Positions 33,059 through 43,131 of a DNA stretch of 64,000 bases are shown here, piece by piece. Location: positions 55,088,467 through 55,152,466 of the forward strand of contig NC_087068.1 of assembly GCF_963678635.1 (NCBI RefSeq), read 5' to 3'. The notes under the pieces were generated by a model that worked only from the letters and a program-made list of their open reading frames with translations, searched no databases and was not told the origin of the DNA. A program made the translations under genes and the position numbers. This stretch comes from Symsagittifera roscoffensis (taxonomy: Eukaryota; Xenacoelomorpha; Acoela; Convolutidae). Position 1 is the first letter of the stretch. Each line of letters starts with the position of its first letter.

Positions 33059-36000
33059 TACAATGTGGTACTGGGTTAAGTGCTACATAATGTGTGAATG
33101 CGTCAACAATTACCATAATGTAGGAGTTTCCTTCTGATGAGGGTGAAATTGGGCCTTTAGTATCAAATGAGATACGGTGATTAAAGTACAAACTTTGTCC
33201 TTTAAAATCTTGTTTTTGTGCTATTTGTTTTTGATTTGGGTAAGGTTTATTCAGTTGACATACTATACAATCATTGCATAGTACTTTTATCCAAATTGGT
33301 GCATTTGGGAAGTAAAAATTTTGTATAAAATTTGAATATGTTTTTTCTGATCCAGAGTGTCCTTTAATATTTTGTGTATGTGAAATATTAAAAGCTATAA
33401 GAATCATACTTAAAGGGAGACATGGAACTGTAGATTCATTCAGGTTATACTCTAAAAGGTCTGTATTTTCGTTAATTGTTGTGTTGTTAAATTTGCGAAA
33501 GTATCGGAGGAGTGTTTTGTTTCCTAGAATGGTTGAATCTGCTTTGATAGGTTTAGTTTTATATTTGTGCCATGATTTCAGTTGTCTAATTATCGGGTCA
33601 AGATTTTGATATTGTTTCAGTGTTGAAATTGTAATCGTATCTGTTGGGGTGAGAAAAATGTTTTCAATTTCGAATTTAGATAAGGGTATTGTATCAAGTG
33701 GGTCGTGAAGGTCAAAAACTTGATTTATTGTGTATTTTGAATCATTTGTTTGTGGTCCTGATAAATTTATTTTATCAGTTAAATCTTCTTTTTCAATTAG
33801 TGGAAAATGGTCTTTGTTAGGCGGGTGTTGTTTTGTTCGTTTTTGTTGGGTGTTACTTTTTATCCATTGAGAATATGGGATTGGTTTGAAGGTTGATGTT
33901 CCAAGTAAATCAACTTCATAATGATTATTTTGACAATCTAAATAAAGTGGGAAATGTTGTAAATTATTTATTTGTGATTGTTCAATATCAGTTTTAACTG
34001 CATATTTGCATTCTAATCGAGGTGATGTTTCGTTTTCTGCAAGGTAGAATTTTATATTTTTGGGTATTTCAACTGTTGTTTTTCGTGTAAGTAATTCAGG
34101 TGGTGTATTTCGACTTAAGGTGTCTGGTAATGCAAGATTTTTTCCTGCAGTCCAAACTATATGTAAGTTTGGAAATTTCATTAGAATTAGTTGAAATCTG
34201 TAAACTCGGTGGTTTGGGTTAGATTTTTGTGTAAAGAGAAAGATGATTGGTTTATGGTCTGTGAATAGAACTGTTGGATGTTTTGATCCAAGTATCAGAA
34301 ATTCATATTCTGTCAGTGTATATATTATGGCTGTACATTCTCTCATTAGAGTTGAGAGTCGTAGCTCTGCTTGAGTGAATAATCGAGAATTTGCTGATAT
34401 GAGGTTCATTTTATTTGTACCATTATGTGATTGTAATAGTGCTGCGCCGATGCCAAAGTTCGAAGCATCGCACATTGCATAAAATGGTTGATCAGGGTCT
34501 GGGATTGTATTTGAAATTTGTTCAGTTAAAAGTTTCTTTATTTCTTCGAATCGTTCTTGATGTTCTGTATTCCATTCAAAATTATTTTGTTGTCTAAGGA
34601 TGTTGTAAAATGGTCGTAGATATAATTGCATTTTATAAACATATTTACTTAAAAAGTTTAACATTCCAAGGAATTCTTGGATTTTCTTTTTATTTGTTGG
34701 TGGTTGAAGTTTTTGAATAGCGTCAATGCGTGATTTCAGTGGAGTGATTGTTTTTCTTTCTATGTTATGTCCTAAGAATTTAACTCTTGTCAAAAAGAAG
34801 TGTGATTTATCGGGGGCGGCCTTCAGATTTTCGTTCTGAAGTATTTGGTGATATTTTTCTAAAACTTTGAACATTTCGTCTTTTGTTTGTGATTGCATAA
34901 AAACATCGTCTAAATAGGTGATTGCGTTTTTCTTGAGTATCAGTGGTCTAAAAATTTTGCTCATAAAAGCTGAAAATGCTGCTGGTCCTATGGATATTCC
35001 ATAGAATAAGCGGTTAAATTCGTATTGTTGGTTTCCGATAACAAATTGTGTTAAACGTCGTGATTGTTCATCTAGTGGCATTTGATTGTATGCACTATTC
35101 ATGTCGGCGGTTGTAAAGTATTTGCCGTTTATTTTTGTTAAAATAACTTGTATTGGTTCAATGGGCCAATTACATTTTGATTCATCTATAAGTGAATTGA
35201 GGTATCTAGCATCGAGAACGATTTTTAATGATTCTCCTTTAGCTAGAATGATAACGGGATTGATGAATGTGTTGCCTTTTGGTTGTTCTTCTTTATTAAC
35301 CGGTGATATAATATTGTACTGTTCTAAAATATCGAGTAATCTGTTTACTTTATCATGTAAGTGAATTGGTACTTTACTTGCTCTCTGTTTTTTGAAAACT
35401 GCGTCTGGTTTTAACGGGAGATGTAGTGATGAACTGATTTTTCCAACATCGAATTTTGATGTTGCATAGACTGATGAATATTTAATTAGCTGTTTGGCTA
35501 TCTTTTCGAATTCGTCTTGTGTTATTTGTGAATGTTGGAAATTAAACATTGTTAAAAATTTTTGTTGGTCCTCTGTGTAGTTACTGATGTTGAATGTAGG
35601 TTTGAAATATGGAGTTTTTGTGAAATAATCCGTATTTCTGTTTTCGTTACTTATTATATTATTTATAGATAATTCTTCATTAAGAATTGTAGATTGGCAA
35701 ATATCTAGTAATTGGAGTATATTATTTACGCGATAGGCTTTTTCGTGTATTGGTGATATTGTAGCGTTAGTTTCACAATATCCTAAAAGTCCTAAAGGTA
35801 ATGTTACTTGGTAAGGTGTGTTGTTATAAACATGTAAGGAAATAATATCTGAATTCGAATTTTTCAAATATTTTATTGAAGAGATTGTGATTTTGAAAAA
35901 TTTATGAATAGGTTTGAATTCAAAATCTGACATATAAAATTTTTGTTTGTTTTGTTCTTTATCATATTGGTGAACTTGTTTGATTGAAAAATTATATATG

Positions 36001-39000
36001 TTTCCTGATAGTGGTTTCAGGTGTTTTCTTTGTTGGTTATATATTGGATAGAATTTTGAAAAGAATGGTGGTTGTTTATTTAATCTTTGAAAAAATGTTA
36101 GGGATGTTTCTTTTGTTTTTGTATATTTATCTTTGATTAATATTTTACTATTTAGTATGTTAATTGTTGGTATATACTTCGAAATAAATGGTATTCCAAT
36201 GATATTATATTTAATATCAGTGATATGGAATATTTGTTTAAATGGCTTGTTTAGAATTTTACTTTGCTCCATTGTTCTGGTAGGGAGGAGAAATAATTGG
36301 ATTTTTCCGTAGTTTATCAATGTTGATCCTTGTGCTGTTGCTAGCTTACTGGAGGTTTCAAGAGGTGTTAGCTTTGGATGTAAAGTTTTTATTTCATTCC
36401 ATGTGGGAATGTTTATTATGTTTGATTCTGCTCCTGAATCAATTAAAAAATCTATTTCAAGGTCTGGTGGTTGAAATTCTTTATTTCTTGGGCTTTCTAA
36501 GAGAAATGGTATTGTCCAAATTTTTTCTTTGGGTTGTTCTTTTTGTATATTTTGATAAATGTGGTTTGTATTCAAGCATTTTGTTTTGGTGTTTTTATTG
36601 GTTTGATTTGTAGTGTTAATCTCATTTGTTTCTTGCGTTGTTGGTGTGGAATTTATGGGTGTAGTGTAATAATTTTGAAGAAATTCTGATTGATTTTCAT
36701 ATATATGTGATGGAAAGGGTTGTTCATATATGACAGATTCATAGTCATTTTCGACTTTTATCATATTGATAGCAAGAGTGTTTTCAGTATCACTTTCTGA
36801 ATCTGATGATGTACAGTTTACTTGATTGAGTTGTAACGTATTAGTTACTGTGTCATCAATACCTGGGGGGTCTGATGTTGTTTCTGGGTTAGCTTGTACT
36901 TGATTGATTTGTCTTTGATGTTTAGGTGTACTACTTCTGTGGCGATTATTAGAATTATTATAGTTATTATTATTCCGGTGTGGTGATTGGGAATAATTTC
37001 TATAACGATTATTATAACTTGAGTGTCGATTTTGTGAATTATTTCGCGATCTGTTTTGGTAATTATTGTTTGGTCTGTTATAGTTCGATCTATTATATGA
37101 GTTATTCCTTGATTGATTGTTCGGGTAATTCTGGTTTCGGTTGTTTGAATAACTTCTATTTCGATTATAGGAGTAGTTTCTATTCCTATTGTATGATGAA
37201 TTTCGTGATTGGTTGTTTGGATAGTAGTTATTTCTTGATTGGGAATTAGATCTAGAAACAAATCGTTGTGTATTTGAATTTGATCTGGAGTAGTTACTTC
37301 TACTATTTGGTCTATTGTAGTGATTTTGGGATGAATTTTGTGTATTTCTTCGTTCTGGTGATCTTCCTCTATAACTTGAGTTATATGGGGATTGATTTCT
37401 TGTATAACTTGTATTGTTCGGAAGTGGCTTTCCTGAACTGTTGTTGCTGTATACATTTTTGTTTGGTAGATTTTGATCTTTTTTCATGTATTGATAGAAT
37501 GATTTATTTGGTTCTTTATATTTTTGAGGTTTATTTTGATTGTCTTGCTGTTTTTGTCTACATTCGGAAATACTATGTCCGTATCGTCGGCAATAATTAC
37601 ACCATTTTTTGAAAGATGGTTTGCCTTTAAAGTTCGGGTTCTTTTCGTAAATATTGAGTATTTCAGTGATTTTTTCAACGAGGTCTGTCTCTGATTCCTG
37701 TATATTATTAATATTAGTGGGAGTCGTTTCAATTCTGTTAACGTATTGTAATTTCAGATTTTCCGTTTCTTCTAGTTTCATCGTGATTTCTGCTTGTTCT
37801 AATTTGTCTACTAGTTTTCGAAAATCTAAATCGGGTTCTCGAATTGAAGAAGGATGGGATGCTCTCTTTTTTATTGCTATTTTCCTTAATTGTGGTGTTA
37901 AGGTCATCATTAAGATTTCTGTCATCTTTGTGTTTTTGTAGTCGTGTGTATTTAATGAATATGCTTTTCGAACTAGTGTTTCGATTCGTACTGCTATTTG
38001 CTTGATGGTTTCGTTTGGTAATCTGCGAATTTCATTACATAAAACTCTTTGTTGTTGTTTGTTTCTTTCGGAGTCAAACATTTTTGAAAATTCCTGTGTA
38101 AACCTTTTCCAGTTTGATTTTATTTCTAGAGGTAGTACTGAAAACCATTTTTGGGCTGCGCCATCTAAGGTTGTTTGTATTAACGCTGTACGTCGATGTA
38201 TCCAGTTTTGATGTAGTGGCGTATTAATTGGTTCAGGTCCAATATTTAAAATCAGGTTTGCTGTTACTGCATTTAAATAATCTTCTACAGAGTATTCAGG
38301 GTCTGTTCCTGTGAAAACCATTAAAGGTTTGTTTGATGTTATTGATGATCCACCCATAAGGTATGGATTCATTGTCATTTGTAATGATTCTGCTGCATTT
38401 GGCATTTGAGAAAAATTTGAAAGTTGGTTTCTTGTTATTTCATGTTGTTGGAGATAATATGGGAGTGGTATTTCATTTTGCATTTGTGATGCTTGATACG
38501 AGTGTGCAGTCATTGGATTTTGTTGTTGAATTGGTTGAAAAGATTGTGTATTAATTAGATTTTGTTGTTGAATTGGTTGTTGATGTTGTGCATCTATTGG
38601 TTGTGGAGAAAAATTTCTATGATTTGTACGTGTTCTCTGTATTCCTTGTCTACGATATTCTTGAGTATTTGGTGCAAATATATCTGGTTGTAAGAAATCA
38701 TCATCTGAGGATAAATAATCCATTTGGTAAGATGTCTGTTTTTTATTTTTATTTTGTTGAAAAAATGGGTAATTTTCACTGTGATCCTGTGGAGGATTTG
38801 TTTGGAAATTTATTGAATTAGGTTGGGTCATTGGGTTATCCCAATTTCGAGATCTTGTATATTGGTTAAAATTTCTTTGTGGTTGGTTATATGTTTTTGA
38901 TGGATGTGTATAATTATAATTATGGTCTGCAAAGTTGTTTCTAGTGAATGTTTTGCGTGTTTTTGATGGTATTGTCATGGGTCTGTATGTTTGGTAATCC

Positions 39001-40124
39001 ATATGGGAATATTTTGGAGCAACCGAAGGTTTAACGGTTGATTGTAAGGTTACCTGTGTTTGTGAAGGATTTGTATTTCTTGGTGTTGTTAAATTTGGGC
39101 GTATTGGTGAAATACTTTGTTGTGTAGTTGTTGTGTGTACAATTTCTTCATTTATGAAGTGTGATGGTGTCTGGATATCTTGTTGAGTAAGATTCCTAGT
39201 TCCATTGAGGTTTTCGTTGTGTATGACTGTCGAGTTTAAACTATTATTTTGTGTATCGGGTAAAAATGTATTATAGTTTAATGGTGTTGCATCAATTGTT
39301 AATGGTATTACTCTTACATAATCTCTTATGTAAGATATTGTACCTATTGCTTGACTTGAGATTGATTGTGGAAAGCTTATAAATGCGGGATGAGACCATT
39401 CGGGGTCCCAAACATAATCTGATTGTTCTGTGATAGCGGTATCATCGTTCGAATTTTGGGGTCGAAAATTTTTTCTTGCTTGTGCAATTAAATCAATATT
39501 GTGTGTGAAATAATCTATTATGAACCATGCCAAAATTTTTTGTAAATCGTGTTTGGTATGTTGTGAAACGTCGTCTTTCGTGAAATTTTCTTTAATGATG
39601 TTTAAATAACTAGAGAGTAGTGTAATTTCATGTCGTACTTTCAAATGTTTGGATGTTTCTGTCGGTGAGACATTTGTTAGTGGGAGTTCATTTTCTAATA
39701 TCGAAATATAACTATATATTATTGCGAAAACTTCATTGGTGAATATGGAGTTTGCTCTTTGTGAGTTATGGTATTGGATGCTTTTTATATATTCTGAAAA
39801 AACTTTTGAAAATTCTAAATCAAGATCGTCTGTTTGAATAGTATATGTTCTATTATTATGGTTTGGGGAGGTGAATTCTATAGAGTAGATTCCATACTGT
39901 TGTGTTATGTTGCATATATCTTTTAGATAGTGATCTATGATTTGTCTTTTGATTTTTACATCGGGGAACTCTGTTTTACATGGACTGATTCCGGGTTCAA
40001 ATAAATTTACGAGTAAATTTTGACAAAATATGTGTTGTCCTCTATCAGTATCTGCATCTACTATAAAAGGAAAGATTTCATCATCATCTGGAGTTTCGTC
40101 ACCTGGGGTGTGTGTTGAACTCAT
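33030..40124 (-). CDS. gag-pol: Gag-Pol polyprotein, copy 1 (2,364 codons to the frameshift)
   Basis: A single uninterrupted frame covers Gag and most of Pol. Gag comprises about the first 1,100 residues. It has a Gln/Asn-rich section (about 420-560), a retrotransposon-gag block (LDGAAQKWFSVLP, about 650), a CCHC knuckle (CNYCRRYGHSISEC, 841-854) and a long Asn/Arg/Ser/Tyr-rich tail likely to bind RNA. The aspartic protease has DSGA at about 1,229. RT shows FTTADMNSAYNQM and YLDD at about 1,736. RNase H has CDASNFGIGAA (about 1,882) and TDHKP. The integrase N-terminal zinc finger (GHSGSEKT to CNDCIVC, about 2,250-2,287) and first catalytic Asp (SFDTKGP, about 2,318) follow. Gag and Pol share one frame with no stop between them. 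It ends at a frameshift inside integrase. Confidence 0.92.
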   Translation of the reverse strand: MSSTHTPGDETPDDDEIFPFIVDADTDRGQHIFCQNLLVNLFEPGISPCKTEFPDVKIKRQIIDHYLKDICNITQQYGIYSIEFTSPNHNNRTYTIQTDDLDLEFSKVFSEYIKSIQYHNSQRANSIFTNEVFAIIYSYISILENELPLTNVSPTETSKHLKVRHEITLLSSYLNIIKENFTKDDVSQHTKHDLQKILAWFIIDYFTHNIDLIAQARKNFRPQNSNDDTAITEQSDYVWDPEWSHPAFISFPQSISSQAIGTISYIRDYVRVIPLTIDATPLNYNTFLPDTQNNSLNSTVIHNENLNGTRNLTQQDIQTPSHFINEEIVHTTTTQQSISPIRPNLTTPRNTNPSQTQVTLQSTVKPSVAPKYSHMDYQTYRPMTIPSKTRKTFTRNNFADHNYNYTHPSKTYNQPQRNFNQYTRSRNWDNPMTQPNSINFQTNPPQDHSENYPFFQQNKNKKQTSYQMDYLSSDDDFLQPDIFAPNTQEYRRQGIQRTRTNHRNFSPQPIDAQHQQPIQQQNLINTQSFQPIQQQNPMTAHSYQASQMQNEIPLPYYLQQHEITRNQLSNFSQMPNAAESLQMTMNPYLMGGSSITSNKPLMVFTGTDPEYSVEDYLNAVTANLILNIGPEPINTPLHQNWIHRRTALIQTTLDGAAQKWFSVLPLEIKSNWKRFTQEFSKMFDSERNKQQQRVLCNEIRRLPNETIKQIAVRIETLVRKAYSLNTHDYKNTKMTEILMMTLTPQLRKIAIKKRASHPSSIREPDLDFRKLVDKLEQAEITMKLEETENLKLQYVNRIETTPTNINNIQESETDLVEKITEILNIYEKNPNFKGKPSFKKWCNYCRRYGHSISECRQKQQDNQNKPQKYKEPNKSFYQYMKKDQNLPNKNVYSNNSSGKPLPNNTSYTRNQSPYNSSYRGRSPERRNTQNSSQNHYNRPNSRSNYSRSNSNTQRFVSRSNSQSRNNYYPNNQSRNSSYNRNRNYSYNRNRSYSNNRNQNYPNNQSRNNSYNRSNYNRPNNNYQNRSRNNSQNRHSSYNNRYRNYSQSPHRNNNNYNNSNNRHRSSTPKHQRQINQVQANPETTSDPPGIDDTVTNTLQLNQVNCTSSDSESDTENTLAINMIKVENDYESVIYEQPFPSHIYENQSEFLQNYYTTPINSTPTTQETNEINTTNQTNKNTKTKCLNTNHIYQNIQKEQPKEKIWTIPFLLESPRNKEFQPPDLEIDFLIDSGAESNIINIPTWNEIKTLHPKLTPLETSSKLATAQGSTLINYGKIQLFLLPTRTMEQSKILNKPFKQIFHITDIKYNIIGIPFISKYIPTINILNSKILIKDKYTKTKETSLTFFQRLNKQPPFFSKFYPIYNQQRKHLKPLSGNIYNFSIKQVHQYDKEQNKQKFYMSDFEFKPIHKFFKITISSIKYLKNSNSDIISLHVYNNTPYQVTLPLGLLGYCETNATISPIHEKAYRVNNILQLLDICQSTILNEELSINNIISNENRNTDYFTKTPYFKPTFNISNYTEDQQKFLTMFNFQHSQITQDEFEKIAKQLIKYSSVYATSKFDVGKISSSLHLPLKPDAVFKKQRASKVPIHLHDKVNRLLDILEQYNIISPVNKEEQPKGNTFINPVIILAKGESLKIVLDARYLNSLIDESKCNWPIEPIQVILTKINGKYFTTADMNSAYNQMPLDEQSRRLTQFVIGNQQYEFNRLFYGISIGPAAFSAFMSKIFRPLILKKNAITYLDDVFMQSQTKDEMFKVLEKYHQILQNENLKAAPDKSHFFLTRVKFLGHNIERKTITPLKSRIDAIQKLQPPTNKKKIQEFLGMLNFLSKYVYKMQLYLRPFYNILRQQNNFEWNTEHQERFEEIKKLLTEQISNTIPDPDQPFYAMCDASNFGIGAALLQSHNGTNKMNLISANSRLFTQAELRLSTLMRECTAIIYTLTEYEFLILGSKHPTVLFTDHKPIIFLFTQKSNPNHRVYRFQLILMKFPNLHIVWTAGKNLALPDTLSRNTPPELLTRKTTVEIPKNIKFYLAENETSPRLECKYAVKTDIEQSQINNLQHFPLYLDCQNNHYEVDLLGTSTFKPIPYSQWIKSNTQQKRTKQHPPNKDHFPLIEKEDLTDKINLSGPQTNDSKYTINQVFDLHDPLDTIPLSKFEIENIFLTPTDTITISTLKQYQNLDPIIRQLKSWHKYKTKPIKADSTILGNKTLLRYFRKFNNTTINENTDLLEYNLNESTVPCLPLSMILIAFNISHTQNIKGHSGSEKTYSNFIQNFYFPNAPIWIKVLCNDCIVCQLNKPYPNQKQIAQKQDFKGQSLYFNHRISFDTKGPISPSSEGNSYIMVIVDAFTHYVALNPVPHCNAYYAYTTL

Positions 40125-40566
40125 TTTTCCGTTCGATGACTGTTAATATGTAATTATTAATGTGTCGAATTGGTTGATTCCAATTGTATAGATGTACTGG
40201 TTTGTGTTTGTACTGTTTTTTTATTCTTCTTTTTCCTCTTTGTGATGAATTTGAAGTTGTTTCTGAGTCAGAAAAATATAATTGATCGTGAAGTGGGTAA
40301 TTTTTATCTATTGATTCTTTTAGTTTGTAAAGTTCGTCTAAACTGTTGGTTTCTGATTCTGAAAATGCGTTTCGATTTTTTGAAAATCTTTTTCGTGTTA
40401 TTTGTCTTTGTTTAGTTATTATTTTCCTCTTTAGTGTTTGTCGTTTTGTTCGAATGTATCCAACTGTTTGTGTATGAGGTGTGATTACAAGGTCGTATTT
40501 TTTGTTATCTATTTCACAATTGTGTAAAATGATTGTTTGTTTATTTCCTAGGTTTTTAAATGACAT
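40099..40566 (-). CDS. ORF 0: basic 155-aa protein upstream of gag
   Basis: An intact frame with ATG, whose last 26 nt overlap the start of Gag-Pol in another frame. It begins MSFKNLGNKQTIILHNCEID. Its centre is Arg/Lys-rich (RTKRQTLKRKIITKQR), followed by an acidic/Ser segment and a second basic block (RGKRRIKKQYKHKP) resembling a nuclear localisation or RNA-binding motif. Copy 2 carries the full 155-codon frame too (51,800-52,267) with few changes, and the same 26-nt overlap. Position and charge recall regulatory RNA-binding proteins of complex retroviruses; no homology is recognised, so that is inference. Confidence 0.75.
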   Translation of the reverse strand: MSFKNLGNKQTIILHNCEIDNKKYDLVITPHTQTVGYIRTKRQTLKRKIITKQRQITRKRFSKNRNAFSESETNSLDELYKLKESIDKNYPLHDQLYFSDSETTSNSSQRGKRRIKKQYKHKPVHLYNWNQPIRHINNYILTVIERKNEFNTHPR

Positions 40567-41496
40567 AAGTTTTAGAATGACGGATGCAAAAGGTTGTTAA
40601 ATGATTTCTATTTTCCTAAACTGTTAGTTCTTACGATTTTTTGGTTAGCTTAACCTGGGTCTATTTTTTCAGGGTTGGAGAGAAAAGTATATCGATTCCG
40701 AAGAGTGATTTTTACTTTCTCGTGACTAGTATAAGCTAAGGTGTTAACTTACTTAATCTTACTTAGGGGTAGTGATTGTGTTCAAGGGTTGGAGAATAGT
40801 AAATCGATCCACAAGGTTCAGGTATAATTAGAACGCGAGTAGTTCGTTAGATACTATTTTAAACTTACTAAGTCTAAGATTTATCCTGGGTCTGGTAAGA
40901 GGGGGGGTCAAGTGAAGGATGAATAACCGAAGTTCTTCACTGTTTATCCTAATTTGAATGATTAGTTTTGTTTAAAAATTTCTATTAGTCTTAGGTCTTT
41001 AGAAAGGGTTGGGTAGTGAATCGACGTTTGAGGTCGTTAGACACTAATTAAGTGGGTGGGGGAGAACAAAGTTGTTCTGTTTGATCCAAGGATAAGCCTT
41101 GATGATCAAATTTGGATTTTAATTAAGTAGAAAATGATTTAAGATCCAAGGATAAGCCTTGATGATCTGGTTTTAAAATTAAGTGAATTTAAGTTTTAAT
41201 AAAATTTTAAATGTGTGCAAAGGAAAGATTTAGTGTTTTGATGATATTAGTGGGTTTATGATTGCTGTTATGTTTTAGGTGATGGAGCTGGAACAACAGG
41301 ATGATTTATGATTACTAACCATTTATTGTCATGCTACTAATTTTTATTTTGATTTTTCAATAAATATTTTTCAAACATGTTTTGTATAGTACTGCAGAAT
41401 TTAGGAAAACGATCTGAGATCTTTTTATCAATCGTTATTTTATATTAATAATTTTGTTTAGCGCCTGTAATGATTTTGAAGATTGATTTCAAAATT
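40567..41496 (-). promoter_or_regulatory. Leader with repeated motifs (copy 1)
   Basis: About 930 bases without a supported gene. A motif containing AGGGTTGG..AGT.AATCGA (plus-strand reading) occurs three times, at 40,671-40,699, 40,784-40,810 and 41,004-41,025. A 25-bp imperfect palindrome, GATCCAAGGATAAGCC then TTGATGATC, occurs twice at 41,083-41,107 and 41,143-41,167. Both repeat sets are kept in copy 2. Such elements between LTR and gag are candidates for packaging, dimerisation or translation control. Confidence 0.5.
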
Positions 41497-41730
41497 TTAG
41501 GTTTGCAAATGAAAATCTAAATTCATTGCTAGTAGTATTCTAAATACAAAAGTTTGTTCTGGCTTTTGCCGAACTATCATATAACTATAGGGTAAGTTTC
41601 TACTTTGTCGTATGTCGTCTCTGGTTCGAGGTCTTCTTCCAATTCCGGGTAGTTCTGTTATCGTTCGGAATATTGGTTCTGATCTATTGAGTCGTAGAGA
41701 CATTTCGATTAAATTATCGTCGTATAACAT
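41497..41730 (-). CDS. Small leader ORF (77 aa), copy 1
   Basis: MLYDDNLIEMSLRLNRS opens a 77-codon frame, then PGIGRRPRTRDDIRQ and a hydrophobic end. The same frame is open upstream without an AUG to the LTR junction (SLEQDLNSLELTNNRLE, heptad-like). Copy 2 has the same 77-codon frame at 50,639-50,872 with one visible residue change. It could be a spliced leader exon or small protein; function unknown. Confidence 0.45.
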   Translation of the reverse strand: MLYDDNLIEMSLRLNRSEPIFRTITELPGIGRRPRTRDDIRQSRNLPYSYMIVRQKPEQTFVFRILLAMNLDFHLQT

Positions 41731-41797
41731 TTTGTTAATGTTTTGTCTAATTTCTAATCTATTATTGGTTAATTCTAAGCTATTAAGGTCTTGTTCG

Positions 41798-41815
41798 AGA
41801 CTTATGGTCGCACCA
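41798..41815 (-). promoter_or_regulatory. Candidate primer binding site, copy 1
   Basis: Element-sense TGGTGCGACCATAAG lies a few bases inside the inferred 5' LTR end, and TGG is complementary to a tRNA CCA end. The same sequence is at 50,554 in copy 2. I cannot name the tRNA, and the continuation does not look like a T-arm, so this is tentative. Confidence 0.3.
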
Positions 41816-41817
41816 GA

Positions 41818-42225
41818 TGAGTTAGGACCGAAGTGTAACTCATAGAGTAATTTCGGATAGGGTACACCGTCTGCTCGTCACGCTATCTTATTTTCGGCCG
41901 GATAGATTCGTGCAACTTCTTAGTCTAATACCGATCCTAATCTTACTCTTATACTATCTAGTCTCAGGTTGTTTAACTAGTCTCTGCTAGGCTCAATAGA
42001 TCTAGGGTATACTGGTTTATTGCGGCTGCTGAAGTGCTCGGGAGAGTCCAACTAATTTCTAAGTTAAATTCAAATCTCTCTGGTGCTGAAATTACAAGTA
42101 ACTTCAGCACTTACAAATAAGTGGGTTGTTAGTTAGATGGATCATGATTGGTTAATATTAAATACTTTACATTGGTAAAACATTTAATTTATCCAATCAT
42201 AAAATATAGTTTAGATCAGGTTCCA
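41818..42225 (-). repeat. Truncated 5' LTR of copy 1
   Basis: It matches only the last about 400 bases of the 1.25-kb LTR (compare 23,310-23,719). Similarity stops abruptly at GGTTCCA/AATTGC, so about 867 bases of the LTR 5' end, probably including its promoter, are missing. Confidence 0.8.
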
Positions 42226-42473
42226 AATTGCATGTTTTTCTTGACAAGGAGCACGACAGAATTTCTCTATTGAAGAGCTAAACAGCTCTTATGCAGTTTT
42301 TTTATTCATTTTTTGGTTAAATATCTACAATTTTTCAACCTTCTATACTCAAGAAAAAATAAAGATCTCGTCACACTTACTACTATTGCGAGAATCAATC
42401 AGTTTTTGGCAGTTCTTTAATTTAATTACGGTATGAAAAAGCTTTTTTCTATTCTTGTTTCCATTCAGAGTTT

Positions 42474-42735
42474 GCGGATTTTGACCGACTTTCAAAAACG
42501 GATTAAAAATCCTTAATTAGAGTGATACACTGTTTTCCACTAAAATAACAGTAGTGTTTAAATAAAGTTTTTTTCTCGAGATTAAGTTCATAGATAAATT
42601 TTTTGCAGATTTTGACCGACTTTCAAAAACGGATTAAAAATCCTTAATTAGAGTGATACACTGTTTTCCACTAAAATAACAGTAGTGTTTAAATAAAGTT
42701 TTTTTCTCGAGATTAAGTTCATAGATAAATTTTTT
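42474..42735 (+). repeat. Direct tandem duplication of about 131 bp
   Basis: TTTTGACCGACTTTCAAAAA and the following sequence through CTCGAGATTAAGTTCATAG occur twice back to back (42,474-42,604 and 42,605-42,735) with almost no differences. Confidence 0.85.
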
Positions 42736-43131
42736 TGACAAATAAACTTTTTTTACAAAACTAAGATTATTGTTCCGACCATTTAAAATGGGGACGAACT
42801 TTGTATTTGCGTTTCTTCTTTTTCCACGCAAAACCAGGCACCACAATCATTCATTGGAAAATGTCGAGTGATATATCAAATTTAAGCCTTTTCGATCGTG
42901 GTAACTTTTTTGGTTTAATTTAGAGGAAGTAAGATAAGTGAGCGGGCTTAAAAGAGCTTATTTTTTTTGTTTAAGCCGTAAAAACTTAGTTTTACTCAAT
43001 TAAAGTTAGTTTTTGAGTTTATTCGTGCCATTTTAGGAATCAAATTTATCTTTTTTTTTCTTCAAAATTTTTTAAAAAATTTGAAATAAAAAAGAAAAAA
43101 ACTTTTAATATTTTATTATGATTTTATTTTT

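Larger units (their letters stand above)
23310..42225 (-). mobile_element. Giant env-bearing LTR retroelement, copy 1 (minus strand)
   Basis: This nearly complete element is read right to left: truncated 5' LTR, leader, small ORF, basic 155-aa ORF, Gag-Pol, two small membrane ORFs, AUG-less ORF X, Env, ORF Y, polypurine tract and 3' LTR. The RT, RNase H, integrase order and the GPY/F-like module place Pol near Ty3/gypsy (Metaviridae). At 18.9 kb, or about 19.8 kb with a complete 5' LTR, it is far longer than ordinary members. Two indels interrupt the integrase/C-terminal region, so this copy is not autonomous as written. The sense strand is strongly A-rich and G-poor. Confidence 0.9.

Noticed and set aside
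36845-37456. 203-codon Ile/Thr-rich frame inside gag
   Set aside because: It is a shadow of the Asn/Arg/Ser-rich low-complexity part of Gag. The same shadow appears in copy 2 (55,112-55,528) only because the underlying repeats are shared.
42226-42300. HDRISLLKS-like peptide next to the truncated LTR, resembling the trypsin DIALL block
   Set aside because: Only about 16 residues, spacing around the Asp is wrong for the family, and no acceptor or donor fits the phases of the protease exons.
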